From: Nephrocerus scutellatus
Lineage: Eukaryota > Arthropoda > Insecta > Diptera > Pipunculidae
Direction: 5' to 3'
Length of the DNA stretch: 64,000 bases
Assembly: GCA_947095585.1 (NCBI GenBank)
Contig: OX352761.1
Coordinates: 38,093,260 to 38,157,259 of the forward strand
Shown: positions 45,921 to 55,770 of the stretch, piece by piece
Layout: each line of letters begins with the position of its first letter
Numbering within the stretch: position 1 is the stretch's first letter
The notes under the pieces: model-generated
What the model was told of the DNA's origin: nothing
The model's input: the letters and a program-made list of their open reading frames with translations, nothing else
The model's database searches: none
Program-made: the position numbers and the translations under genes

Positions 45921-46860
45921 CAAGGATTTCACTCTTGCACTCTCGGCCGTAAGGATAGTTGTACTAGCGTAAAGCGTGGGCGTGAAGGCAAGGATTTCAC
46001 TCTTGCACTTTCAGGCGTGAGGATAGTTATACTAGCGTAAAGCGTGGGCGTGAAGGCAAGGATTTCACTCTTGCACTTTCAGGCGTGAGGATAGTTATAC
46101 TAACGTAAAGCGTGGGCGTGAAGGCAAGGATTTCACTCTTGCACTTTCAGGCGTGAGGATAGTTATACTAGCGTAAAGCGTGGGCGTGAAGGCAAGGATT
46201 TCACTCTTGCACTTTCAGGCGTGAGGATAGTTATACTAGCGTAAAGCGTGGGCGTGAAGGCAAGGATTTCACTCTTGCACTTTCAGGCGTGAGGATAGTT
46301 ATACTAGCGTAAAGCGTGGGCGTGAAGGCAAGGATTTCACTCTTGCACTTTCAGGCGTGAGGATAGTTATACTAGCGTAAAGCGTGGGCGTGAAGGCAAG
46401 GATTTCACTCTTGCACTTTCAGGCGTGAGGATAGTTATACTAGCGTAAAGCGTGGGCGTGAAGGCAAGGATTTCACTCTTGCACTTTCAGGCGTGAGGAT
46501 AGTTATACTAGCGTAAAGCGTGGGCGTGAAGGCAAGGATTTCACTCTTGCACTTTCAGGCGTGAGGATAGTTATACTAGCGTAAAGCGTGGGCGTGAAGG
46601 CAAGGATTTCACTCTTGCACTTTCAGGCGTGAGGATAGTTATACTAGCGTGAAGGCAAGGATTTCACTCTTGCACTTTCAGGCGTGAGGATAGTTATACT
46701 AGCGTGAAGGCAAGGATTTCACTCTTGCACTTTCAGGCGTGAGGATAATGATACTAGCGTGAAGGCAAGGATTTCACTCTTGCACTTTCAGGCATGAGGA
46801 TAATGATACTGGCGTAAAGCGTGGATGGGAAGGCAAGGATTTCACTCTTTGCACTTCGAT
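45921..46860. repeat. 68-base tandem repeat array in the 3' LTR
   Basis: Units start CAAGGATTTCACTCTTGCAC at 45921 and recur every 68 bases to 46601 (11 units). Units lacking AAAGCGTGGGCGT then start at 46656 and 46711, and diverged units at 46766 and 46834. Interior units are almost identical. Confidence 0.95.
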
Positions 46861-47410
46861 CGTACACTTGTTGCCGGGAGGAGGGATCACTAGGAAAGAA
46901 GGCCGATTGTTAGGACTGCTGGCCTTTTATACTCTTCCGTCGAGTGAATGAGTCCCGTTAAATGCTACGATCGAAGAGTCCGTTAAATCGTATGATCGGT
47001 CGATGGTGTATTGTTGTTGTTGTTTGTTGTTGGCCGGTTAGCATTGCTGCGCTTGATGGCTTATTGTTCCCAGGTCCCGTTGATGCAACGATAGGGAAAT
47101 CCGTTTAATCATACGATCGACCAGTGGTGTGGCGTTGTTGTTGCCTCCGTCGACCCTATGTTGTTTGTTGATTTTCCTGGTCACCATGCATTGCGTGCTG
47201 TTTGTTGTTGTTCTATTTGTGATTCGGTGCCGTCTTATAATACATGCTCGTTGTTGTTGTCATCGATCGGATCTTCCGAGTCTGCATTGCCTGTTTGTTG
47301 TTATTGCACCTCTCTGCTTGTCTAGTGATGCTGCGAACTGTGGAATGTACGCGGCCATGTATGCTTATTATTTGTTGTTGTTTCCTTCCTAAGTCTGCCC
47401 CGTTTTGTAG

Positions 47411-47776
47411 TGCATGCTTATTGTTGTTGTTCTCTTGAATCGACATCGATCGGATCTTCCGAGTCTGTGTTGTTTGCTTGTTGTTGTTGTACCTCTCTGC
47501 TTGTCTAGTGATGCTGCGAACTGTGGAATATACGCGGCCATGTATGCTTATTATTTGTTGTTGTTTCCTTCCTAAGTCTGCCCCGTTTTGTAGTGCATGC
47601 TTATTGTTGTTGTTCTCTTGAATCGACATCGATCGGATCTTCCGAGTCTGTGTTGTTTGCTTGTTGTTGTTGTACCTCTCTGCTTGTCTGATAATGCTGT
47701 GAACTGTACGCGGCCATGTATTGCATATTGTTTGTTGTTGTTTCTTGAATCGACATCGATCGGATATTCTATGTCT
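47411..47776. repeat. 183-base direct duplication in the 3' LTR
   Basis: A segment starting TGCATGCTTATTG at 47411 is repeated from 47594; the downstream half of the second copy then diverges. The right LTR has only one copy of this segment, so the duplication arose in one LTR only or differs through recombination. Confidence 0.85.
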
Positions 47777-48210
47777 GTGGTGACTCGTACTGCCTGTGTG
47801 TTGTTGTTGCTTCCGAGTGTATTGCGGGTGCGTTTACTCCTTAGTCATCGATTTGGGTATTCCCAGTCTGTGTGATCTCGTATCATGTTGTTGTTGTTTC
47901 GCTCAGCCGCTTGATGATGATGCGTACTAGCTATGTGTGGTGAGTTTACGAGAGAAGAGAGGAAAAGGGGAAACAATAGAAAACTGGAGTTTCCTGAACC
48001 ATAAGACGAGAGTATTCTTTTGGTGAGTGTTTTTTACAATTCACTCAAGGAGAGTGGGCAGCATGTTGCAATCCACTTAAGGAGAGTGGGCAACATGTTA
48101 AAATACTATGGTGTCTGTTTGTAATGGGTATACAAGTTTACTTTTATTCAAATTAAAAATGTATATATACGAATAGTGTGGGAAAAAATTGTGTGGGACA
48201 ATTTTTTTCC

Positions 48211-48871
48211 TCACACCTCCCCCTCACTTCGGCGGATGCTGACTTTCCCTTTCCAAGTAACTAGTACTCCAAACCGAGTTTTCCCTTGTGTGTGGAGGAA
48301 ATGTATTCGCCGCATCGTTCCAGATGCCACCCTTTCCTTGGCTTCATTTATTTTGGCCTGGAGTTCTTGGGGCAAGATTTCAGCCGTGGTCCCGCCGTCG
48401 TGCACCGTGTCGCTTCCTGTGAGTGGCAGGACGTCGTTATGCTGCCTGGGCGCCTCTGGGTTTGGGGGGTCACGTTCATCCGATACGAGCTTGGTGGGGT
48501 CTTCCTGGTATCCTCTGGTTGTCGGTTTCGCTGCTGCTGCTGCTGCTACTGCTGCTACTACTACTGCTGCTGCTGCTGCTACTGTTGCTACTGCTGCTAC
48601 TGCTGCTGCTGCTTCTATCTTGTCTGCTACGGCTCCGGTAGCGATGGCGAGTGCGGCGCGGAGTTCTTTGCCTACTGCGATTGTTCCTCTCTCGGGTGTT
48701 GAGTCCTAGGTCGTCGTCGTCTAGTTTGAGGTCTGGGAGTTTTATCGTTCGTTCGGCATTGCTCCGGATAAAAGCTGCGAGCATCCTTCGTTTCTTGTGG
48801 GCGCTGTCCACCGACATCTTCTGTCCTGGTGATTCGGGTCCTGATAATCCCCATGCATTTTCTTCATGCAT
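48211..48871 (-). other. Serine-run and basic open stretches after integrase
   Basis: Two minus-strand stretches lie between integrase and the polypurine tract. One, 48476-48871 (131 aa), starts MHEENAWGL, is basic with an acidic patch (LKLDDDDLGL), is rich in Arg/Ser, and ends in a run of about 30 serines encoded by a CTG/CTA-type repeat (plus 48531-48620). The other, 48211-48405 (64 aa), ends exactly at the 3' LTR. The first overlaps the integrase tail in another frame and looks more protein-like than that tail. It could be the true Pol C-terminus after a frameshift, or a separate small ORF. No envelope features (signal peptide, membrane segment) were seen. Confidence 0.4.
48216..48229 (-). 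other. Polypurine tract of the gypsy element
   Basis: On the minus strand the bases directly before the 3' LTR read AGTGAGGGGGAGG. This purine run is the usual plus-strand primer for LTR-element replication. Confidence 0.88.
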
Positions 48872-49416
48872 CTGGCTTCTCTTTTCGGCTTGTGCTCTGT
48901 GGTGTGGTTCCTTGAGGTTTGTTGCTGAGTGTTTTGGCCTCGTGGTTTTAATGGACAGGCGTTTTGCCCATGACTCTTTGCTTGCAAGCTATGTGGGTAG
49001 CTATACCCTTTATTCTGCCGTTTGCTACTGTAATGTATTTCTGTTGATTCCTGAGGGTGTTCCACGTAAGGTGGCATTGTTGTTGCGATGCGGTTTGTCT
49101 TTTCTGGCTCGGGTGGGGGGTTTCCGTGAAAGTCCTTTAGTTCACTGATATGGGCTGTGCGCTCCTTACTTTGTCCATGTTTCCTCAGCCTTACGATGAC
49201 TGGCGAGATGAAGTCCATCACGAAGTATGGTCCATCGTATCGCGGCGCTAGCTTACTGGCGAACCCTTCTACAGCTTTCGATAAGTGGTGCTGTTTGACC
49301 AGTACTAACTTCCCGATTTCTGGCTTCCAAGTACGTCGCCTGAGATTGTAGTGGCGGGCTTGGTCCTTTGCGGCTCGTTCCAGGTTCTGTCGCACGATCT
49401 CGAAGATTTCTCTCAT
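48742..49416 (-). pseudogene. Gypsy pol: integrase C-terminal region, after an internal stop
   Basis: The stretch directly continues the integrase in the same frame after a TGA at 49417-49419. It holds the GPF/GPY-like module of Ty3/gypsy integrases (KPEIGKLVLVKQHHL and APRYDGPYFV, about residues 30-70). The terminal 100 residues are low complexity and may be out of frame, since the neighbouring frame is open and reads better. Confidence 0.85.
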
Positions 49417-51492
49417 TCAGGTCTCTCGGTCCTCGGGGTCTTTACCTAGCGTGCCTGTCCCCGGAGTGGTCTCGTCATATAGTGTGTGTGGGAGGCGTGG
49501 TTCTCGGCCTTGTGTCAGAAAGGCTGGGCTGTACCCCGTTGAGTCCTGAACGCTTGAGTTTATCGCCAACATGACTTCGGGCAGCCTTTCGTCCCAAGTG
49601 CGTTGTTGTGACCCTGATAGTTGTGCAATTATCGTTTTGATGGTGCGGTTGGCTCTTTCCGTAGGGTTTTCCTGGGGAGTGTACGGTGCTGTAAACTGTT
49701 GGCGTATGCCCATGGTCTCCAAAAATCGACGAAACGCTCTGCTGCTGAATTGTGCCCCGTTGTCCGTTATCAGGATTTTGGGCACGCCGTATCGTGCCAG
49801 TATACGTTCGCGAAACGCCCGTTGAACTCCTTCTGTCGTTGCCCTCCTCATTGGGATCTGTTCAACCCACTTTGAAAACCGATCAAAGAAGACTAGTAGC
49901 ATGGTATTTCCGTGTTTTGATCTGGGGAGTGGCCCAATGAAGTCACTGCACAACGTGGACCATGGTTCGTCGGCCACCTGGGTTAGCATCTTCCCTGCTG
50001 CTTGCTGTTGACTGGGTTTGTAGCACTGGCAGCTTTCGCATCTCTTCACGTGCTGTCGGATGTCGCGAAACATACCCGGCCAATAGTAGCGACCACATAT
50101 TCTCGCCGTGGTCTTCCGGATTCCTAGGTGTCCTGCTGACGCGCTGTCGTGGTTCTCTTGTAATACTCGACTTCGCAGGGTACTCGGCACACACAGCTTC
50201 CATGGTGCGTTGTCCTCGTCTCCGGCTCGATGCCCTATGTGTCGATACAGTTGTTGACCTTCGATCACGTAGTCGGGGAATTTGGCGGGGTCCTCTGCGA
50301 CCTGGTGGATTTTCTTCTGCAGCCAGTGGCACTTCTGTTGCCCGGTGTGTTCTTCGGAGGTCGTCATCAGCGTTTCTTGAGGTTGTCTTGATAGCGCGTC
50401 TGCGACGACGTTGAGTTTACCCCGCCTGTATTGTATGTCATATGTGTATTGTTGTAGCTCCAGTGCCCATCGTGCGATCCGACCGGAGGGGCTGGATATG
50501 GAGTTGAGCCATTTGAGGGAGAGGTGGTCTGTTACTACCGTGAACCTATACCCTTCGATATACGCCCGCATCTTCCGTATTCCCCATATGATAGCCAGGC
50601 ATTCCTTCTCGGTCGGCGAGTAATTCCTCTCTGCAGGGTTTAGATGCCGGCTGGCGTAAGCTATGACCCGTTCACTGTCGTCAATCTCCTGGGTGAGGAC
50701 TACCCCCAAGCCGTAATCGCTGGCATCTGTCTGAAGTGTGAATTTCTTAGAGAAATCGGGCCATGCCAAGATTGGGGCCTCGGTAAGTTTAACCTTCAGT
50801 GTTTCGAATGCTTCCTGTTGCTCCTCTCCCCACTTCCAGTGCTTCCCTTTCTTGAGTAAGTTGGTCATCGGTCGTACTGTCTCGGCAAAATCTGGGACAA
50901 ACCGTCGGTACCATGAAGCGATGCCCAGAAACCGGCGCACTTCTCGTACATTCCTTGGTGGTTGGAGTTCTTTGATCGCCGCCACTTTGTCGGGGTCAGT
51001 GTGTATGCCTTTGTTACTGACCATGTGTCCCAGGTATCGTATTTCTGTTTTGCAGAATTCACACTTTTCCGGGTTAATTTTTAAGTTAGCCATTTGCAAT
51101 CGCTTGAACACCTTGCGCAGATTTTCTATGTGTTCGTCAAACGTCCTCCCGATGACAACTATGTCATCCAGGTATGCAAACGCATGGGGCTCCATCTCTG
51201 GTCCGATGACTCGATCGAGCGCTCGCTGGAAGGTTGCGGGGGCTGAGTGCAGTCCAAACGGCATAACGCGCCATTGAAACAGTCCACGGCCGGGTACCGT
51301 GAAGGCGGTGTACTGCTTACTCCTCTCCTCCATGGGGATTTGCCAATATCCATTTCTCAGGTCCAGGCTACTGATGAATTTTGCGCCGCGAAGCTTTTCT
51401 AGGATGTGTTGGATTCGTGGTAAGGGGTATGCGTCGGGCACGTGCATCGTGATCGTGCATTCAGTTCTCGATAGTCGATACAGAGTCTCCAT
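49417..51492 (-). pseudogene. Gypsy pol: reverse transcriptase, RNase H, integrase
   Basis: This 691-residue stretch holds most of Pol. The RT has LDLRNGYWQIPM (about residue 43) and the catalytic YLDD at 107-110. The RNase H has Asp256 (LQTDASDYGLG), Glu297 (TEKECLA) and Asp322 (VTDHLSLKWL). The integrase has an HHCC finger (His448, His455, Cys485, Cys488) and core residues Asp517 (CSDFIGP), Asp577 (ITDNGAQF) and Glu612 (NPTERANR). All recognised catalytic residues are intact. The first 15 or so residues are out of frame: the true start of RT lies in the 51399-51785 stretch, with the switch near 51455. The stretch ends at a TGA that interrupts the integrase. Confidence 0.95.
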
Positions 51493-51785
51493 TTGCCCGT
51501 CTTCTTTCGCACGAGAACTATGGGCGCGCTGTGGGGGCTATGCGAAGGCTCGATACATCCCTTTTCCAACAACTCGTCGATCTCTGTATTTATTATTTCC
51601 TGCATGGCTGGATTACGGGGGAAGTAGCGTTGTTTTATGGGACGCTCGTCGTGCATGACGATTCTGTGTTCCGCGATGTTGGAGACGGCGGGTAGTTGAT
51701 CAAATTTCTTGAATTCTTGTTGCAGAAACGCTGAAAGCTGTTCCTGTTCTCTCCGTGGTGTTTCCTGCGTGGTCGTGCATTGCAT
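51399..51785 (-). pseudogene. Gypsy pol: N-terminal reverse transcriptase
   Basis: The 128-residue stretch contains the start of the Ty3/gypsy RT: HRIVMHDERPIKQRYFP, IEPSHSPHSAPIVLVRKK and WRLCIDYRELNA. The family sequence then continues in the next frame (MHVPDAYPLPRI) from about 51455. The protease stretch upstream is also one frame away, with the switch near 51780. One or both shifts are probably disabling indels, since family members usually encode protease to integrase in a single frame. Confidence 0.88.
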
Positions 51786-52297
51786 TGTTCGGCGGGCGTT
51801 GTTCTGTGTTGTAATTTTATGGTCTGGCCACCGCAGCTTAGACGGGCCTCCACCCGTGACAAAAAGTCCAAACCTAATATTACTTCATCCATTGCATCGG
51901 GGAGAATCAAGAATGGAAACTGTATCTCCCTATTACCTATCTTGACATCTAGCTGTAGGGCTTCTCGGATCAGCTTGGCTGTCCCTTCGGCCATCCGCAC
52001 GGTCACATCTACGGGTAGGCCCTTTGTTGTTCCTCTTTTGTCCTCCGCAAAACGTTCGCTCACGAAACTCCTAGTAGCCCCTGTGTCGATCGTAGCTTTT
52101 ACCGGTGTTCCTCCTAGGGTGATGGTGGCGAATATCCGGTTGGAATCAAATGCGAGGAAGTTTACTGAGTCCGGGGTGTCGGCCTTGGGGTTTCCGTCGC
52201 ACCACGGTTTCGGCGGTCCCCTTGCTCGTTTCCCGATCGTTCGACGCGTTTCCGGCAGCATTCCACGGTCCGAACATTTCGCAAGCCGCAGTCCCAA
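51635..52297 (-). pseudogene. Gypsy pol: aspartic protease
   Basis: This 220-residue stretch overlaps the end of gag in another frame by about 136 bases. The protease domain at about residues 48-150 has the catalytic ATIDTGATRSF (DTG) and the later VILGLDFL segment. The change from gag to this frame is a -1 step, a natural gag-pol arrangement in many Ty3/gypsy elements. The C-terminal 40 residues look out of frame, and the likely continuation is in the 51399-51785 stretch. Confidence 0.88.
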
Positions 52298-53277
52298 CAG
52301 AATATGGTTTGGGGGTTACGACAGTCCCGCCTTATGTGTCCGTCCTGGCCACATCGCAGGCAAGCTGTCCTTACATTTATTCGTCCTTCCAGATTTTGTG
52401 CTACCATGAAACTCCTTTCGGGTTGTCTGGGCCGAGGCGAGGGTTTGATAGGTTCTGCTGCTCCAGCGATGCCTTCAAAGTCTAGGCTGATGAGTTCGTG
52501 GAGGTCTCTAAAGTCCTTCCTCCGGATATAGTACTGGTACTCGTGACGACAGTTCCGGAAGATCCTTTCGACCTGTTGTGTAGTGGTGTAGTTAGCGTGC
52601 CTCATGAGATTTTGCATGACGATGACGAAATCCTTGAAGCGCTCCTTTGGCTTTTGTTGGCGTTGACGAATTTTGTCTTCCAAGTGTTCCCAGTACCTGG
52701 AGGGCAGGAAGAACTGTAGGAAGTCTGTCGTGAAGGCGTTCCAGGTCTCCCATTTTCGGTTGTTGTTGCGGAACCATAATAACGCACGGTCACGGAGCAG
52801 TTCCGGCATGGTTCTCGGCAGGAGGTCCCTGTTTAAACAGTAGGCATCCGCCAGTTCTTCTAGCCTTTCGATGAACAGAAGGGGCTCTTTACCCCCATCG
52901 TATCTCACTGACCACTTCCTCACTTGGTCCATTATTTGAGCGTACGACGTAATTGTCGTGCCCGTCCTGTTTCGCGTTGGAACCAGTTCCGGTGGTGTCG
53001 GAGATGTTGCCCTGATGGTTGTCTTTAGTTCGTCGCGTGCCGTATCTTCAGACGGGTTTAGAGTTATCACGGGCGCTGGTGACGGGCTGCGTTTATGCTT
53101 CTCCTCGAGCTCACTTAGGCGTATCTCGTCCTCTGACGTAACGTCTCGTCCCGAAACATAGCTGGAAAACCTTTTCCTCAACTCTTCCACTGCGCCGTTG
53201 CATTCGATTCGGAACTCGCTCATGTAGCTCTTCAGCTCCTCTTTTGACAGTGTATAAATCCAACTGGTCTTAACCAT
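52162..53277 (-). CDS. Gypsy gag with SAP-like N-terminus and zinc knuckle
   Basis: The 371-residue stretch starts MVKTSWIYTLSKEELKSYM. Residues about 10-45 fit a SAP-type helix-turn-helix (KEELKSYMSEF...VEELRKRF), a putative DNA-binding module sometimes found at the start of insect gag proteins. The Ty3-type gag capsid domain spans about 110-260 (ALLWFRNNNRKWETWNAF...FFLPSRYWEHLEDKIRQR). A CCHC knuckle, CLRCGQDGHIRRDC, lies at about 311-324, with a second incomplete Cys-rich segment after it. The start lies 63 bases from the primer-binding site. Gag itself shows no internal stop. Confidence 0.9.
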   Translation of the reverse strand: MVKTSWIYTLSKEELKSYMSEFRIECNGAVEELRKRFSSYVSGRDVTSEDEIRLSELEEKHKRSPSPAPVITLNPSEDTARDELKTTIRATSPTPPELVPTRNRTGTTITSYAQIMDQVRKWSVRYDGGKEPLLFIERLEELADAYCLNRDLLPRTMPELLRDRALLWFRNNNRKWETWNAFTTDFLQFFLPSRYWEHLEDKIRQRQQKPKERFKDFVIVMQNLMRHANYTTTQQVERIFRNCRHEYQYYIRRKDFRDLHELISLDFEGIAGAAEPIKPSPRPRQPERSFMVAQNLEGRINVRTACLRCGQDGHIRRDCRNPQTIFCWDCGLRNVRTVECCRKRVERSGNEQGDRRNRGATETPRPTPRTQ

Positions 53278-53340
53278 CGTGGTTATCTAATTGTGTTCTT
53301 TCTTTATTGGTATAATTTCTTTTCTCTGTCAAATTCCAGG

Positions 53341-53358
53341 GTCCCTGCTCGGGCGCCA
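53341..53358 (-). other. Primer-binding site, lysine-tRNA type
   Basis: The minus strand reads TGGCGCCCGAGCAGGGAC two bases inside the 5' LTR. This resembles the 3' end complement of lysine tRNA, differing at one position from the standard Lys(UUU) site as remembered. Confidence 0.85.
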
Positions 53359-53989
53359 ATTGTAACGAGGTTTTTCCCAGCCGGGGTAAAACTCAGTGTG
53401 ACCAGGGTTCCTTCTACTACTAGGGTCGTTACAATAAAAAGAATTTGTTTGTTTAGGGAATGGAATTCAATTGTTTTTATTATTTTTTCCTTTTCTTAGC
53501 TTAATCCGTAAACTTAAAACTATTATTGGCTTAAAACTACGTATAAGGTTAAATTGTGTTTGTTAGGCAAGGATTTCACTCTTGCACTCTCGGCCGTGAG
53601 GATAGTTGTACTAGCGTAAAGCGTGGGCGTGAAGGCTGTAATGGTCTTATAGGTGTGATTTCCCATGACAGCTGTTTCGGGGCCAGCGTGCACGCCTAGC
53701 GGATGCGCTAACTAGCTCGTCGGATTGGGGTGGGGCCTTGGCCCTTCAACTGTCCACGCCATACACAAATAATTATTTGCGTGCACATTTCGATATGACC
53801 CGATCATAGTAGGGATAAAAATAGAGATAACAAAAAAAATCAAGAAAAATGCCAGGAACTAACGATGAGGCGGTAGGATCCGAACTCAATTAAAAGATTT
53901 TACGTTTCGGGTGAACGTTATAAACTGATTTATTTCTTTAAAAATAATTTTAAGGTTAATTGAGTGTCTATATGCAAGGTATAATAGTT

Positions 53990-55072
53990 TATATAATGAG
54001 TAAGGTGAGTATAAACATAGTGTAATTGAAGTTATACTGGCTAATATAAATCTATAAGCAAAGTGGAATAGATTCTATAATGAGTAAGGTAAGTATAAAC
54101 ATAGTGTAATTGAAGGTATAAGTGGAATAGATTCTATAATGAGTAAGGTAAGTATAAACATAGTGTAATTGAAGTTATACTGGCTTATATAAATCTATAA
54201 GCAATGTGGAATAGATTCTATAATGAGTAAGGTAAGTATAAACATAGTGTAATTGAAGTTATACTGGCTTATATAAATCTATAAGCAATGTGGAATAGAT
54301 TCTATAATGAGTAAGGTAAGTATAAACATAGTGTAATGGAAGTTATAAATGGAATAGATTCTATAATGAGTAAGGTAAGTATAAACATAGTGTAATTGAA
54401 GGTATAAGTGGAATAGATTCAATAATGAGTAAGGTAAGTATAAACATAGTGTAATTGAAGTTATAAATGGAATAGATTCTATAATGAGTAAGGTAAGTAT
54501 AAACATAGTGTAATTGAAGTTATACTGGCTTATATAAATCTATAAGCAATGTGGAATAGATTCTATGATGAGTAAGGTAAGTATAAACATAGTGTAATTG
54601 AAGTTATAAATGGAATAGATTCTATAATGAGTAAGGTAAGTATAAACATAGTGTAATTGAAGTTATACTGGCTTATATAAATCTATAAGCAATGTGGAAT
54701 ATATTCTATAATGAGTAAGGTAAGTATAAACATAGTGTAATTGAAGTTAACTGGCTTCTATAAATCTATAAGCAATGTGGAATAGATTCTATAATGAGTA
54801 AGGTAAGTATAAACATAGTGTAATGGAAGTTATAAATGGAATAGATTCTATAATGAGTAAGGTAAGTATAAACATAGTGTAATTGAAGGTATAAGTGGAA
54901 TAGATTCTATAATGAGTAAGGTAAGTATAAACATAGTGTAATTGAAGTTATAAATGGAATAGATTCTATAATGAGTAAGGTAAGTATAAACATAGTGTAA
55001 TTGAAGTTATAAATGGAATAGCTTCTATAATGAGTAATGTAAGTATAAACATAGTGTAATTGAAGTTATATC
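53990..55072. repeat. Tandem array of 59- and 85-base units in the nested insertion
   Basis: Units of two lengths alternate irregularly. The long one includes ACTGGCTTATATAAATCTAT and GCAATGTGGAATAG, which the short one lacks. All share AGTAAGGTAAGTATAAACAT and AGTGTAATTGAAG. About fourteen copies carry the exact AAGGTAAGTATAAAC segment. Confidence 0.93.
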
Positions 55073-55770
55073 GTTATATTAGTTATATAGTTATTATATA
55101 AATCCATAAGTTTAGTGTGATTGATGATAAAATGTTTAAGTAAGTTTTAACGTAGTGTAAATGAATATATAAATGTATATGTTTAGGGAATTGGTGATAA
55201 AATATATAAGGTAAGTTTAAACGTAGTGTAAATGAATATATAAATGTATATGTTAAGGGAATTGATGATAAAATATATAAGGTAAGTTTAAACGTAGTGT
55301 AAGTGAAGTTGTATCGTTATATTGGTTATATAGTTATTATATAAATCCATAAGTTTAGTGTGATTGATGATAAAATGTTTAAGTAAGTTTTAACGAAGTA
55401 TAAATGAATATATAAATGTATATGTTTAGGGAATTGATGATAAAATATATAAGGTAAGTTTAAACGTAGTGTAAATGAATATATAAATGTATATGTTAAG
55501 GGAATTGATGATAAAATATATAAGGTAAGTTTAAACGTAGTGTAAGTGAAGTTGTATCGTTATATTGGTTATATAGTTATTATATAAATCCATAAGTTTA
55601 GTGTGATTGATGATAAAATGTTTAAGTAAGTTTTAACGAAGTATAAATGAATATATAAATGTATATGTTTAGGGAATTGATGATAAAATATATAAGGTAA
55701 GTTTAAACGTAGTGTAAATGAATATATAAATGTATATGTTAAGGGAATTGATGATAAAATGCATATTTGG
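55073..55770. repeat. Tandem array of about 243-base units in the nested insertion
   Basis: A unit starting near TCGTTATATTAGTTATATAG recurs at about 55073, 55316 and 55558. Each contains sub-repeats of AAATGTATATGTT, GGGAATTGATGATAAAAT and AAGGTAAGTTTAAACG. It is related to the array to its left through the shared GTAAGT...AAACATAG/ACGTAG pattern. Confidence 0.9.

Larger units (their letters stand above)
45714..48215 (-). repeat. 3' LTR of the gypsy element (2502 bases)
   Basis: This LTR is unusually long. Contents from left to right: a terminal segment, 15 copies (the last partial) of a 68- or 55-base tandem repeat (45921-46860), a GTTGTTG-rich segment (about 47003-47900) that includes a 183-base direct duplication (47411-47593 and 47594-47776 region), and a terminal segment. 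It matches the right LTR apart from repeat copy number and rare substitutions. Confidence 0.94.

Noticed and set aside
47129..47875. Open frames on both strands in the LTR (Val/Leu-rich plus strand, Asn/Gln-rich minus strand)
   Set aside because: They follow the GTTGTTG-rich tract, are duplicated with the LTR repeats, and recur in the other LTR. No protein features were seen.
48423..48709. Plus-strand ORFs with poly-leucine, poly-alanine or poly-cysteine runs
   Set aside because: They are frame shadows of the CTG/CTA microsatellite that encodes the serine run on the minus strand.
48211..48871. Envelope gene of an errantivirus-like gypsy
   Set aside because: No signal peptide, cleavage site, or membrane segment is visible, and there is too little space between integrase and the polypurine tract.
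49157..52793. Numerous plus-strand ORFs opposite gypsy gag-pol
   Set aside because: They are antisense shadows of the minus-strand gag and pol; no recognisable domains.
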